This document shows positions 1 through 6,626 of a stretch of 9,886 nt of DNA, in pieces (position 1 is the first letter of the stretch; each line of letters opens with the position of its first letter). This stretch comes from CAZQYB01 sp964582985 (lineage in GTDB: Bacteria; Planctomycetota; Phycisphaerae; Sedimentisphaerales; Anaerobacaceae), in the NCBI GenBank assembly GCA_964582985.1, contig CAZOUM010000086.1:1-9886 (forward strand). The letters run 5' to 3'. The notes under the pieces were generated by a model. The model was not told where the DNA came from. It saw only the letters and a list, made by a program, of their open reading frames with translations, and searched no databases. The translations under genes were made by a program, and so were the position numbers.

Positions 1-22
1 ATCGAGAATCGAGGACTTTTTT

Positions 23-102
23 CGACCAAATGCGCAAGTTCGCCCAATTATAGAGGGCGTGTTTTTTAAATCGCCCTGAAAAAAGTGAATCATAAATTCG
101 GA
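23..102. repeat. Hairpin-bearing repeat module, left arm of an inverted pair
   Basis: This stretch is about 90% identical by eye to the reverse complement of 3373-3454. It contains a stem CGCCC (41-45) with GGGCG (55-59), then a T-run (61-67) that can pair with the A-run at 79-84 around a CGCCCTG loop. In the other copy the first stem is CGCCT/AGGCG, so one base pair has changed on both sides. The core TGCGCATTTGGT (reverse orientation here) also recurs near 3551 and 4856, and positions 1-13 match the reverse complement of 4789-4801. The left edge therefore probably cuts into a larger modular repeat family. I see no open reading frame of interest in it. Confidence 0.85.
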
Positions 103-134
103 GAACTTGTCATGGCTATCAGGTTTCTACCAAT

Positions 135-322
135 AACATTTAACCAATTAACCAATTAACCATTTAACCAATGAACTATGAACTACTGACAATTGACAAC
201 TGGCAACTGGCGACTGAGGATTAACCAATAACCAATGAACCAATTAACCATTTAACCTTGGAGCAAAGCGGAAACCCCTTAGGGGAATTAACCATTTAAC
301 CAATTAACCAATTATGATTTAT
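135..322. repeat. Degenerate 7- and 8-base tandem array (AACCAATT / GACAACT type)
   Basis: From 135 the sequence breaks into units starting AAC or GAC. It begins with AACATTT, then 8-base units AACCAATT, AACCAATT, AACCATTT and AACCAATG. It then switches to 7-base units AACTATG, AACTACT, GACAATT, GACAACT, GGCAACT and GGCGACT, ending at 215. AACC-type 8-mers resume at 223-257 and again after 290. Between them, 258-290 holds the small palindrome CCCC-TTA-GGGG (275-285). The part at 174-215 has an inverted counterpart at 3269-3310. No protein-coding meaning is apparent. Confidence 0.85.
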
Positions 323-487
323 ATGCCAAACAAACCCAATTTGCTGAATGCCCAAATGAACGTAAGCTCTGTTAAAACAATGAACTATGAACAATTAACT
401 ATGAACAATGAACCCATAAAACAAACCCAATACGAACCCAACTTGTCGCGGCGTAGCCTCTGGCGAAGCCGGATCAAACCCAATTTT
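323..487. repeat. Inverted repeat module with heptad block and GGC mini-hairpins (left copy)
   Basis: This module matches the reverse complement of 3064-3226. The last part (421-473) is identical over 53 bases to the reverse complement of 3077-3129, while the first part has drifted. Positions 376-410 are five exact 7-base units (AACAATG, AACTATG, AACAATT, AACTATG, AACAATG). Positions 450-470 are two adjacent mini-hairpins, GGC-GTA-GCC and GGC-GAA-GCC, separated by TCT. A 67-codon reading frame over this module encodes repeat-derived sequence (MNYEQ.. type) and is not considered a gene. Confidence 0.85.
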
Positions 488-518
488 TGTACCGTTGGTT
501 CTGTTTATTGTTTATAAT
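487..518 (+). promoter_or_regulatory. Possible promoter of thrC
   Basis: A perfect TATAAT lies at 513-518, 39 bases before the thrC ATG, immediately after the repeat block. The -35 side is weak: TTGTAC at 487-492 would give a 20-base spacer, which is long. Transcription would start near 525, giving an untranslated leader of roughly 33 bases that includes the ribosome binding site. The call rests on the -10 match and its position only. Confidence 0.35.
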
Positions 519-543
519 TGCCTCTAAGTGCTGAGAATTTGAT

Positions 544-549
544 AAGGAG
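544..549 (+). promoter_or_regulatory. Shine-Dalgarno site that sets the thrC start
   Basis: AAGGAG is followed by an 8-base spacer and ATG at 558. It would be only 2 bases from the in-frame TTG at 552, so the ATG is the preferred start. Confidence 0.75.
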
Positions 550-557
550 TTTTGGAT

Positions 558-1907
558 ATGAGTACAAGCGATACAGCTTATCAAAAGTGCATTAATCCCA
601 ATTGCGGGGCCGAGTTCGATTGTGGGCAGGCGCTATTTAAGTGTCCGAACTGTGGTGAGCTTCTGGACGCCCGTTACAACTGGGATAAAATCGAAATACC
701 CAAAAAGTTCAGCGACATCAGCAAACGCTGGGCAAGCAGGAAAAACCCTCTGGATTTCTCAGGCGTATGGCGGTTCCGCGAGCTGCTAAGCTTCTGCGAG
801 GACAAATATAAGGTAACTATAGGTGAAGGCCAGACAATCCTGCAGCAAAATGATTTAGTGGCTGAGTACGTTGATATGAAGCCGGGTTGTCTATATCTGC
901 AATACGAAGGGCTAAATCCCTCCGGCTCATTCAAAGACAACGGTATGACAGCGGCGTTTAGTCACGCAAAGATGATTGGAGCAAGCTCCAGTGCATGTGC
1001 TTCAACCGGCAATACTTCTGCATCAGTGGCTTTGTACGCACACAGTTGCGGCCTGAAATGCACCGTGCTTATAGGCTCGGGCCGAATAGCCTTCGGCAAA
1101 CTCAGCCAGGCGATGGATTACGGCGCCCAGACCATTCAGATACTCGGTGACTTCGATGACTGTATGCGGCAGGTTCAGGATGTCTGCACAAAGCTCGGAC
1201 TGTATCTGCTCAATTCACTAAATCCGTTCCGACTCGAAGGTCAAAAGGCCATAATGTATAGAATCATCGAACAGATGGACTGGCAGGTGCCGGACTGGAT
1301 AATTGTGCCTGGCGGAAACCTGGGCAACTCCAGCGCTTTCGGCAAAGCGTTTTATGAGTTAAAAGAGCTCGGTTTGATTGAGCGAATACCACGAATGGCT
1401 ATCATTAACGCTACCGGCGCCGACACACTGACCGAACTGGTCAATGATAAAAAGCTCGTCTGGAATGACGGCAGGGTCGACCAGAAAATCATTGACGATT
1501 ACTACGCGGACTTGACGGCCCGCAACTTTTCGCCGCATACCTGCGCCTCGGCGATAGAAATCTCGCGCCCCGTCAATTTGAAAAAATGTCTGCGTGCGAT
1601 TGATATATGTAATGGCATTGTCCGCGCGGTTACTGATGAAGATATCTGCGACGCAAAAGCGATTATCGGCAAATATGGTCTGGGCTGCGAGCCGGCCTCG
1701 GCAGCCACAATCGCCGGCTTGAAAGAGCTCCGGGCAGAAGGTGTTATAGCCGCTGACGAGCGAGTGGCGTGCGTGCTGACCGGGCATGCGTTAAAAGACC
1801 CCGATGTAACGGTCAACTACCACAAGGAAAAACAGGGGCAATTCAGCAATCAACCTGTAGAAGCGCCGAACGACCTCGATGAAATAATCAAGCTAATAAG
1901 GTCTTAG
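558..1907 (+). CDS. thrC: Threonine synthase
   Basis: This 449-residue protein is a PLP-dependent enzyme expected to convert O-phospho-L-homoserine and water to threonine and phosphate in the cytoplasm, the last step of threonine synthesis. Visible features, numbered from the ATG, are an N-terminal zinc-ribbon-like set of cysteines (C11, C16, C29, C32), the PLP-lysine motif NPSGSFKDNG with K126, the substrate-loop motif STGNTSAS (about 149-156), a phosphate-binding glycine loop GGNLGN (about 252-257), and EPASAA (about 378-383), then LTGHALKDP near the C-terminus. The combination SFKD plus TGHxLKDP is typical of threonine synthase rather than threonine dehydratase. Length fits the family. A TTG at 552 is in frame but is too close to the AAGGAG. 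The gene stands alone and converges with the prenyltransferase gene 90 bases downstream. I see no convincing terminator between them. Confidence 0.95.
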   Translation: MSTSDTAYQKCINPNCGAEFDCGQALFKCPNCGELLDARYNWDKIEIPKKFSDISKRWASRKNPLDFSGVWRFRELLSFCEDKYKVTIGEGQTILQQNDLVAEYVDMKPGCLYLQYEGLNPSGSFKDNGMTAAFSHAKMIGASSSACASTGNTSASVALYAHSCGLKCTVLIGSGRIAFGKLSQAMDYGAQTIQILGDFDDCMRQVQDVCTKLGLYLLNSLNPFRLEGQKAIMYRIIEQMDWQVPDWIIVPGGNLGNSSAFGKAFYELKELGLIERIPRMAIINATGADTLTELVNDKKLVWNDGRVDQKIIDDYYADLTARNFSPHTCASAIEISRPVNLKKCLRAIDICNGIVRAVTDEDICDAKAIIGKYGLGCEPASAATIAGLKELRAEGVIAADERVACVLTGHALKDPDVTVNYHKEKQGQFSNQPVEAPNDLDEIIKLIRS

Positions 1908-1997
1908 AAACCGGAATAACCGGCGCAAACCCAACGACCAATAACTCCCGGGCACTCGAATTGCCGGTCAACTTGATTCCATATCTTTGCAGCGAAC

Positions 1998-2945
1998 TCA
2001 CGATGCTGCGTGTATAAGGCCCTGAAAAACAAAACCTGCTGTAAGAGCGACGGTGCCGACTGAGTGCAAGAGAACCGTGATTTTGTTAGCGCGGTATCGG
2101 CCGGGGGCGGCCAAGTCTTTTTGATTGGCAAATTTAATTGCGACAACTGCAATGGGTATGGTCAACAAATAAAACAACCCCGCAAAGAACATCCATCGGT
2201 AAATCAACATTGCAGCCGCTGCAAGAATATAACTTGCAATGACTGCAATTCGGTAAATCCAAACGCAGGCCGGCACACCAAAACATACTACAAGAGTCCT
2301 TTTGTTGACGGCGGCATCGGCGGCAACATCTGGAAATTCGTTCACCAAAATCACAAGGAAAATCAGTATGCCGACGAGACAAGCAGGCAAAAGCGGAAGA
2401 AAATCAACGACCTGCGTTTGCAAGTAGTACGAGCCGAATACGGGAAGCAGGCCAAATAACAGTGCGATGACAAATTCACCGATGCCGCGGTAGCCAAGCC
2501 GAATCGGCGGGGCGGTATAAAAGAAACCGCCGAGCAAACCGACAAGGCCAAGAACCAGAATGAAAACACTGCGTGTCAGCAAGACGATAACAATTCCAAT
2601 TGCCGAAGCGGCTGACAAAGCGACCAGTGCGGCAGTAAGTGTTGCTTTAGGTGAAAGAATACCTTGCTGGATATAACGGGTCCCTCCGGAAAACGGCGTA
2701 GGGTTTCGATTGACCCAGTCGTTTCCGGAGATATGGTCAAAGTAGTCGTTGGTGATATTAGCACCGGCGTGCAGGGCGATTATTGCCAGTAATGCCAAGA
2801 TAAAAAGAAGCGGTTGAAAAACGCCCGCTGTCGCATAACCCAACGCAGAGCCAACCAGGACAGGGGCTGCACTGGCTACCAAGAACTTTGGCCGCGAAGC
2901 GAGGAAGAAAACAACGAATTTCGAATGTTTAGAACGAGATTTCAT
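1998..2945 (-). CDS. menA: UbiA-family prenyltransferase, MenA type (1,4-dihydroxy-2-naphthoate prenyltransferase)
   Basis: This 315-residue integral membrane protein has about nine hydrophobic segments, the usual UbiA architecture. Family enzymes transfer a polyprenyl chain from its diphosphate to an aromatic acceptor; MenA does this to dihydroxynaphthoate in menaquinone synthesis. Two Mg-diphosphate motifs are present: NITNDYFD at 63-70 in the first cytoplasmic loop and NEFPDVAAD at 202-210 followed by NKRTLVV. The FSGG at 85-88 and the KRT after motif 2 favour MenA over UbiA or heme/chlorophyll prenyltransferases, but the acceptor is not proven because no other men gene is in the window. 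The ATG at 2945 has no clear ribosome binding site upstream. The gene is transcribed towards thrC. Its upstream side (2946-3063) leads directly into repeats. Confidence 0.85.
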   Translation of the reverse strand: MKSRSKHSKFVVFFLASRPKFLVASAAPVLVGSALGYATAGVFQPLLFILALLAIIALHAGANITNDYFDHISGNDWVNRNPTPFSGGTRYIQQGILSPKATLTAALVALSAASAIGIVIVLLTRSVFILVLGLVGLLGGFFYTAPPIRLGYRGIGEFVIALLFGLLPVFGSYYLQTQVVDFLPLLPACLVGILIFLVILVNEFPDVAADAAVNKRTLVVCFGVPACVWIYRIAVIASYILAAAAMLIYRWMFFAGLFYLLTIPIAVVAIKFANQKDLAAPGRYRANKITVLLHSVGTVALTAGFVFQGLIHAAS

Positions 2946-3063
2946 AAGTCGTTAGTATTTTATGCAGGTTGGCAAAATAGAGAACTGGAATTGTCCGGGT
3001 TTTTAAAAAAGTTGAGTTTTTGCGAGATAATTTCGGGCGATTTTGGGCATTTTTTTGCCTTTG

Positions 3064-3226
3064 AAATTGGGTTTGTTCCGGCTTCGCCAGAGGCTACGCC
3101 GCGACAAGTTGGGTTCGTATTGGGTTTGTTTTTATTGGCATTGTTCATAGTTATTTGTTCGTAGTTCATTGTTTTAACAGAAGTTACGTTCATTTGAGCA
3201 TCCAGCAAATTGGGTTTGTTTAGCAT
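3064..3226. repeat. Inverted repeat module with heptad block and GGC mini-hairpins (right copy)
   Basis: This is the reverse-complement partner of 323-487, with the 53-base identical core at 3077-3129. Five 7-base units occupy 3139-3173 (CATTGTT, CATAGTT, ATTTGTT, CGTAGTT, CATTGTT), the counterpart of 376-410. A 117-codon reading frame on the minus strand (2960-3313) runs through this module and the neighbouring heptads. It is repeat-derived and not annotated as a gene. Confidence 0.85.
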
Positions 3227-3233
3227 AATAATT

Positions 3234-3317
3234 CGTCGCTCGTCGCTTGTCGCTGGTCGCTCGTATTTAGTCGCCAGTTGCCAGTTGTCAGTTGCCAGTA
3301 GTTCATAGTTCATTGTT
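3234..3317. repeat. Twelve consecutive heptanucleotide units with drifting motif
   Basis: The 84 bases divide without gaps into twelve 7-base units. They begin as CGTCGCT (3234 and 3241), pass through TGTCGCT and GGTCGCT, then CGTATTT and AGTCGCC, then AGTTGCC, AGTTGTC and AGTTGCC, and end as AGTAGTT, CATAGTT and CATTGTT. Most neighbours differ by one to three bases, so the motif changes gradually while the 7-base phase is kept. The right half matches the reverse complement of 174-215. Confidence 0.9.
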
Positions 3318-3318
3318 T

Positions 3319-3376
3319 CCTTCGACTACGCACCTTGGGCACAAGCACCTTGGGCACAAGCTCAGGACAGGCTCCG
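3319..3376. repeat. Dispersed CCTTCGACTACG..CTCAGGACAGG repeat interrupted by a 2 x 15-bp tandem
   Basis: CCTTCGACTACG (3319-3330) and CTCAGGACAGGCTCCG (3361-3376) look like two halves of one dispersed repeat. Uninterrupted relatives are CCTTCGATTACACTCAGGAC at 7195 and CCTTCGGTTACACTCAGGAC at 7518. Exactly between the halves are two perfect copies of CACCTTGGGCACAAG (3331-3345 and 3346-3360). The 30-base insert keeps the flanking halves intact. Confidence 0.8.
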
Positions 3377-3454
3377 AATTTATGATTCACTTTTTTCAGG
3401 GCGGTTTGAAAAAAACACGCCTTCTATAATTAGGCGAACTTGCGCATTTGGTTG
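3373..3454. repeat. Hairpin-bearing repeat module, right arm of the inverted pair
   Basis: This is the reverse-complement partner of 23-102. The stem is CGCCT (3418-3422) with AGGCG (3432-3436). Compared with the left arm, one pair changed from C-G to T-A with both sides altered. The T-run and A-run that flank the GGGCGG/CGCCCT segment are also kept. Confidence 0.85.
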
Positions 3455-3503
3455 AAGAAAATGAGTTTTTTACAATTCAAAAAAACGCAAGTGATTGTGT
3501 TAT

Positions 3504-3570
3504 AAGGAGATAAAAATTTTCAAAAAACTTGGTTTTTGGTCTTATCCCCCTGCGCATTTGATTGATTTTT
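3504..3570. repeat. Direct repeat, copy 1 (AAGGAGATAAAAATTTTC.. TGCGCATTTG)
   Basis: This matches 4809-4876 with a few substitutions and one extra C. It contains a small hairpin AAAAAC-TTG-GTTTTT; in copy 2 it reads AAAAAT-TTG-ATTTTT, a paired C-G to T-A change. It ends with the core TGCGCATTTG shared with the inverted arms. The two copies bracket the peptidoglycan-binding-domain gene. Confidence 0.85.
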
Positions 3571-3587
3571 AATCACGGATTTTGGTT

Positions 3588-3622
3588 CGTATTGCGTATG
3601 TCGTATATCGTATGTCGTTAGA
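3588..3622. repeat. Heptanucleotide array (CGTATGT type)
   Basis: Five units in phase: CGTATTG, CGTATGT, CGTATAT, CGTATGT and CGTTAGA. The motif differs from the other arrays in the window but the unit length is again seven. Confidence 0.85.
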
Positions 3623-3997
3623 GGAATTTATTAGCCACGAAAAGGCACGAATTTTTTTGAAAAAATCTTGACAAATTGAGGACCTCCGGATAACAAAAGC
3701 ATTGCCTGCGTCTTTTCTCTCGGTATCCCAGTTTTTCTGCACGTTTCGTGACTTCAGGTTTTCGATTCCATTGCAAGATCACTCAACGTTCTGAGACTTC
3801 TTTACGAAGTAATTTGCCTCACTGATTTACTTTTTTGCCTCAAACTACCGATAACTATGGAGGAAGTCTGATAAATACGGCGATATTACAGTAGCTGTCT
3901 CTGCGTGATGCGGCACAGTATAGGTAGGCGTAGGGTGGCTATGTCGGCTGGTGGGATTTACCGGGCACAATTCTCACTATGAATAGGGGAGACAGAG
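3623..3997. other. Intergenic region upstream of the peptidoglycan-binding protein gene
   Basis: No gene is supported here. GCCACGAA-AAGGCACGAA at 3633-3651 resembles a short dispersed repeat. A TTGACA at 3668-3673 with a 17-base spacer and TAACAA at 3691-3696 is a weak promoter candidate, about 300 bases before the ATG. The stretch just before the gene (about 3925-3990) is GC-rich. It contains TCTC (3972-3975) that could pair with GAGA around the ribosome binding site GGGGAG, but the pairing is imperfect. Confidence 0.3.
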
Positions 3998-4702
3998 ATG
4001 GGAAAACGCAAAGCTAAGCGGAACGTGAAGGCAAGCAAATTCTTCAAATGGTTGAAGGCCCACATTACGAGCATGGGGATAGGGTTGTTTCTCATTATTT
4101 CCTGTTTGGTTGTGGTGATAGTCTCGATGATGGCGATTTATGCTTGGATGGGAAGAAAAACTATTGAAATCAGTTTTGACGAGGGATGGCCGCCTAGTAT
4201 GGAAGTGAGCCCTGATAAACCGAAGAAAGAAGTTGTGGAGTTAAGCGTGCCAACCCGGGATGATTCTGAAGAGCTTGTCATTCCTATTGACTTGCTTCCG
4301 AAGGGATTACAGGGAAGCCGCGAGGAGGTACTCCTCAGAATCACCACACTCTGGCAAGGAAGGGAGGAGCAACGCGATAGTATTTGGCAGTGTTGTTATA
4401 CTATCTCGATGGAAATTGCTCTGCATGGTTCAATAGACACGAAGGTGCCGGGCAACGATGTTCACACGAAAGAGGCTTACAGAGCAATCCAGATATTTCT
4501 AAATGTAATAGGATACTACGATGGGCAACTCGATGGTGATCAGGGCAGAACAAAAACAGCATTGGATAGATTCCAGAACGAGAATGGTCTGAGAGTAGAT
4601 TCGAAACTCGGACGCAAGACTTTTCGTGCCATGATAATTAAGCTTGGCAAGATTTCCCGGGACGGAGAATCACACGAGATGGCTTATTGCCGACTATGGT
4701 AG
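3998..4702 (+). CDS. Single-pass membrane protein with C-terminal peptidoglycan-binding domain
   Basis: The protein has 234 residues. A very basic N-terminus (residues 1-21, many Lys/Arg) precedes one hydrophobic segment at about 26-50, which suggests an inner-membrane anchor with the rest outside. Residues 55-155 form a low-similarity linker region with a proline/lysine-rich start. Residues about 158-215 fit the PG_binding_1 fold: a helix AYRAIQIFLNVIGYY, the turn DGQLDGDQGRTKTALDRFQ, then NGLRVDSKLGRKTFRAM, which is the usual 'G..DG..G..T..A...FQ...GL..DG..G..T' layout. No catalytic domain (amidase, lytic transglycosylase, L,D-transpeptidase) is visible, so the likely role is to tether the membrane to the cell wall or to position a partner. 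The ATG follows GGGGAG (3987-3992) by about 5 bases. The gene appears monocistronic and lies between direct repeats. The function of the middle region is unknown. Confidence 0.8.
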   Translation: MGKRKAKRNVKASKFFKWLKAHITSMGIGLFLIISCLVVVIVSMMAIYAWMGRKTIEISFDEGWPPSMEVSPDKPKKEVVELSVPTRDDSEELVIPIDLLPKGLQGSREEVLLRITTLWQGREEQRDSIWQCCYTISMEIALHGSIDTKVPGNDVHTKEAYRAIQIFLNVIGYYDGQLDGDQGRTKTALDRFQNENGLRVDSKLGRKTFRAMIIKLGKISRDGESHEMAYCRLW

Positions 4703-4808
4703 GGGAGTACTACAGGATGGTTGGGTCGATTGGAGATTGATTCGTTCAGCTCAGTTGAGGAGAAGGATTAGGGAATCGCTGGTGGATACTCGATTCTCGA
4801 TGTGAGAA

Positions 4809-4876
4809 AAGGAGATAAAAATTTTCAAAAAATTTGATTTTTACTCTTACCCCCCTGCGCATTTGGTCGATTTTTT
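4809..4876. repeat. Direct repeat, copy 2
   Basis: Partner of 3504-3570 in the same orientation. The hairpin here is AAAAAT-TTG-ATTTTT. It is preceded at 4789-4801 by CTCGATTCTCGAT, the reverse complement of the first 13 bases of the window. Confidence 0.85.
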
Positions 4877-4903
4877 CGTATCGAGCATCTCGCATCTCGC
4901 CAA
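4877..4903. repeat. Short heptanucleotide array (CGCATCT type)
   Basis: Units CGTATCG, AGCATCT and CGCATCT followed by CGCCAAA are in 7-base phase directly after the direct repeat, just as 3588-3622 follows copy 1 after a short spacer. Confidence 0.6.
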
Positions 4904-4935
4904 ACGAATCAGGGCTGTTTTTTAATTGACGGATT

Positions 4936-4985
4936 GGGGGATTTGGGGGTAAAATTGGGTGAGCAACGGGGGCAAACAGCAGGGG
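4936..4985 (+). other. Run of five G-tracts, possible G-quadruplex
   Basis: G-tracts occur at 4936-4940, 4945-4949, 4957-4959, 4968-4972 and 4982-4985, separated by 4, 7, 8 and 9 bases. The first three loops are within or just above the spacing usually accepted for G-quadruplexes. The site lies between two convergent genes. The rest of 4703-5095 holds the direct repeat and heptads and no gene. Confidence 0.4.
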
Positions 4986-5095
4986 AGGAAAACTCAGATG
5001 CTAATTTCTCAATTTTTTTGGTCTATTTTTGTAGATTTTGCGAGTTTATTAAGTGGCTGCCGATGGAAAAAATATTCAAATAAAGTTAGAATTAC

Positions 5096-6583
5096 TTAAC
5101 GCTTTAAGTGTCTTCTGGGAAGGTCATCTTCAAAAACATACTCTATCATTTTGTCTGTTTTTGCATTTCGGCAATGTAGTATCCCAGGCAAGTGTCTTAT
5201 AAGTAGAAGATTTTTTGAAACAAGCGGGTCCCCTGTTGGGTCAACCACTATCGTCCCCAAGTGCTTTCTTGATTGGGCAAAGATTCCAGGTGTGCTTAAC
5301 TCCGTGACCCAGACATACTCTGGAAGTGGTGTTTTACGAATATTATCAGTGAACTCTGTTGGGAAATCTTGGGTATAGAACCGTTGTTTTATCTCTTGTC
5401 CTTTTAAAAGGTATGTTCGCAACACAATATCGTTATCTTCGAAATGCTTCATTAAATGTGTAAACCAATAATATGAACTGCTTTGCTCAGATAGATTAGA
5501 GATTTCTTGTCTAAGATTTGAAGACAGGGTCTTGAAAGCATATATTTCCGCGTCCTCTCCTTTTACCAAAACATTCTTAGGTAAAGCTACAACTATAACC
5601 AAACCACTTTCCTTATCATTTGCTTGTGCCTCAAAGAAGTTTTTGTCCACAGACAGATAAGGTCCAAGATTGTCATCGGAAATAATAAAATCGTCCACCC
5701 AGTGCGTGCTGCAATGATAGAAATTTGCTGGTGCGGTTGTTCTAAACAATGCCTTTCTTACATTTATCAACCAACTATCAGGATTGAAGCTATGTCCTAA
5801 AGCAACTAAAGCGTGGCCTGTACCACCAATTTTAATACCTAATAATACAGGAAATCCAGACTCTATATAGTGGTAAATAATACGCTGGGGTGGGAAATCA
5901 AACTCCTTTGCTTTTGAAGGATAGGCATAAACGATTGGAAAAGTGCCCATTTCCTTTAAGACGTATTTAATTTGAAGAATTTCTAAACCTTCACTTGGAT
6001 ACTCTCTCGTTAGGGTGGGTACATCTTCAGCTTTTTTGACTATTTGTGAAATATTCATCTTCTTTGCAAGCCCCTTCTTGGCCAAATATTGATTTATGCT
6101 ATATAAAGCAACGTGGGCACAGCGGTCGAATGACCCATCTTGTTGAATGAAAGGCCACGCATCGACCGTAAAGTTCTTTTTGTTGAACTTTTCAACAAAC
6201 TTTTCTGTACAGAGGCAATATTTATCCGCGCCAGATACAGTTTGAAAGGGCATTACAGCATATGAAATACTTGCTGGTTTTATTGGTCTTAATACACAAT
6301 TTCCGATGTAACAATTTTTGGTAATTTTAGAACCCGTGTTGGTAAAAAAATGCAAGCGCGTGCACGTCTTTTCGTAACGAGCGAAATAATTTTGGTAAGC
6401 ATTTTTATATTCTTCGTTGTATACCTTGCATCGGAATTTCTTCTCTTTTTTTATAAGGAGATCGTCGTTTGCTAAATGAAATGCTTTCCTGAAAATTCTT
6501 CTTAACGTTGAAGTGGACCCAAACTCATTAGCCAGCTCTAACAATTGCTGTTGATTCTGAATCACACGAGAATTGCCCCTCAC
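5096..6583 (-). CDS. Uncharacterised protein with a papain/C39-like cysteine peptidase pattern
   Basis: I do not recognise this 495-residue family by name. Residues 147-160 (QQDGSFDRCAHVAL) resemble the oxyanion-hole Gln plus nucleophile Cys (C155) at a helix start. Residues 243-264 (GFPVLLGI then GGTGHALVALGH) give the candidate His (H257) on a strand, and 296-309 (WVDDFIISDDNLGPY) give an Asp (D303 or D304) in the pattern typical of C39-like and related papain-fold peptidases. Residues 1-140 include a segment YIGNCVLRPI (92-101) and several cysteines. Residues 330-495 form a separate C-terminal region with no motif I can name. There is no signal peptide or membrane segment, so it is likely cytoplasmic. 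It starts at GTG 6583 after AAGGAG at 6596-6601, with a long 12-base spacer; GAGAGG at 6593-6598 is nearer. It lies 43 bases after the small gene 6627-6797, probably in the same transcript. The DNA is visibly more AT-rich than thrC. Peptidase activity is inferred from the motif order only. Confidence 0.7.
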   Translation of the reverse strand: MRGNSRVIQNQQQLLELANEFGSTSTLRRIFRKAFHLANDDLLIKKEKKFRCKVYNEEYKNAYQNYFARYEKTCTRLHFFTNTGSKITKNCYIGNCVLRPIKPASISYAVMPFQTVSGADKYCLCTEKFVEKFNKKNFTVDAWPFIQQDGSFDRCAHVALYSINQYLAKKGLAKKMNISQIVKKAEDVPTLTREYPSEGLEILQIKYVLKEMGTFPIVYAYPSKAKEFDFPPQRIIYHYIESGFPVLLGIKIGGTGHALVALGHSFNPDSWLINVRKALFRTTAPANFYHCSTHWVDDFIISDDNLGPYLSVDKNFFEAQANDKESGLVIVVALPKNVLVKGEDAEIYAFKTLSSNLRQEISNLSEQSSSYYWFTHLMKHFEDNDIVLRTYLLKGQEIKQRFYTQDFPTEFTDNIRKTPLPEYVWVTELSTPGIFAQSRKHLGTIVVDPTGDPLVSKNLLLIRHLPGILHCRNAKTDKMIEYVFEDDLPRRHLKR

Positions 6584-6626
6584 AATGCTGTGCCTCTCCT
6601 TAGGAAATTGTGGTTATGGGATAATT

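Noticed and set aside
314..517. 67-codon reading frame (MIYMPNKPN..MNYEQLTMNNE)
   Set aside because: It lies wholly in the repeat module whose inverted copy is at 3064-3226. The peptide is a translation of heptads, with no ribosome binding site.
552..557. TTG at 552 as the thrC start
   Set aside because: It is only 2 bases from the AAGGAG, while the ATG at 558 is at the normal 8-base spacing.
2064..2459. 131-codon plus-strand reading frame
   Set aside because: It is antisense to the menA-like gene, which has clear family motifs on the other strand.
2960..3313. 117-codon minus-strand reading frame (MNYELLATDNWQLAT..)
   Set aside because: It is a translation of the right repeat arm and its heptads. 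The periodic residues come from the 7-base repeats, not from protein constraint.
323..3454. CRISPR array from the many short repeats
   Set aside because: Units are 7-8 bases, contiguous and degenerate, with no spacers of regular length and no cas genes.
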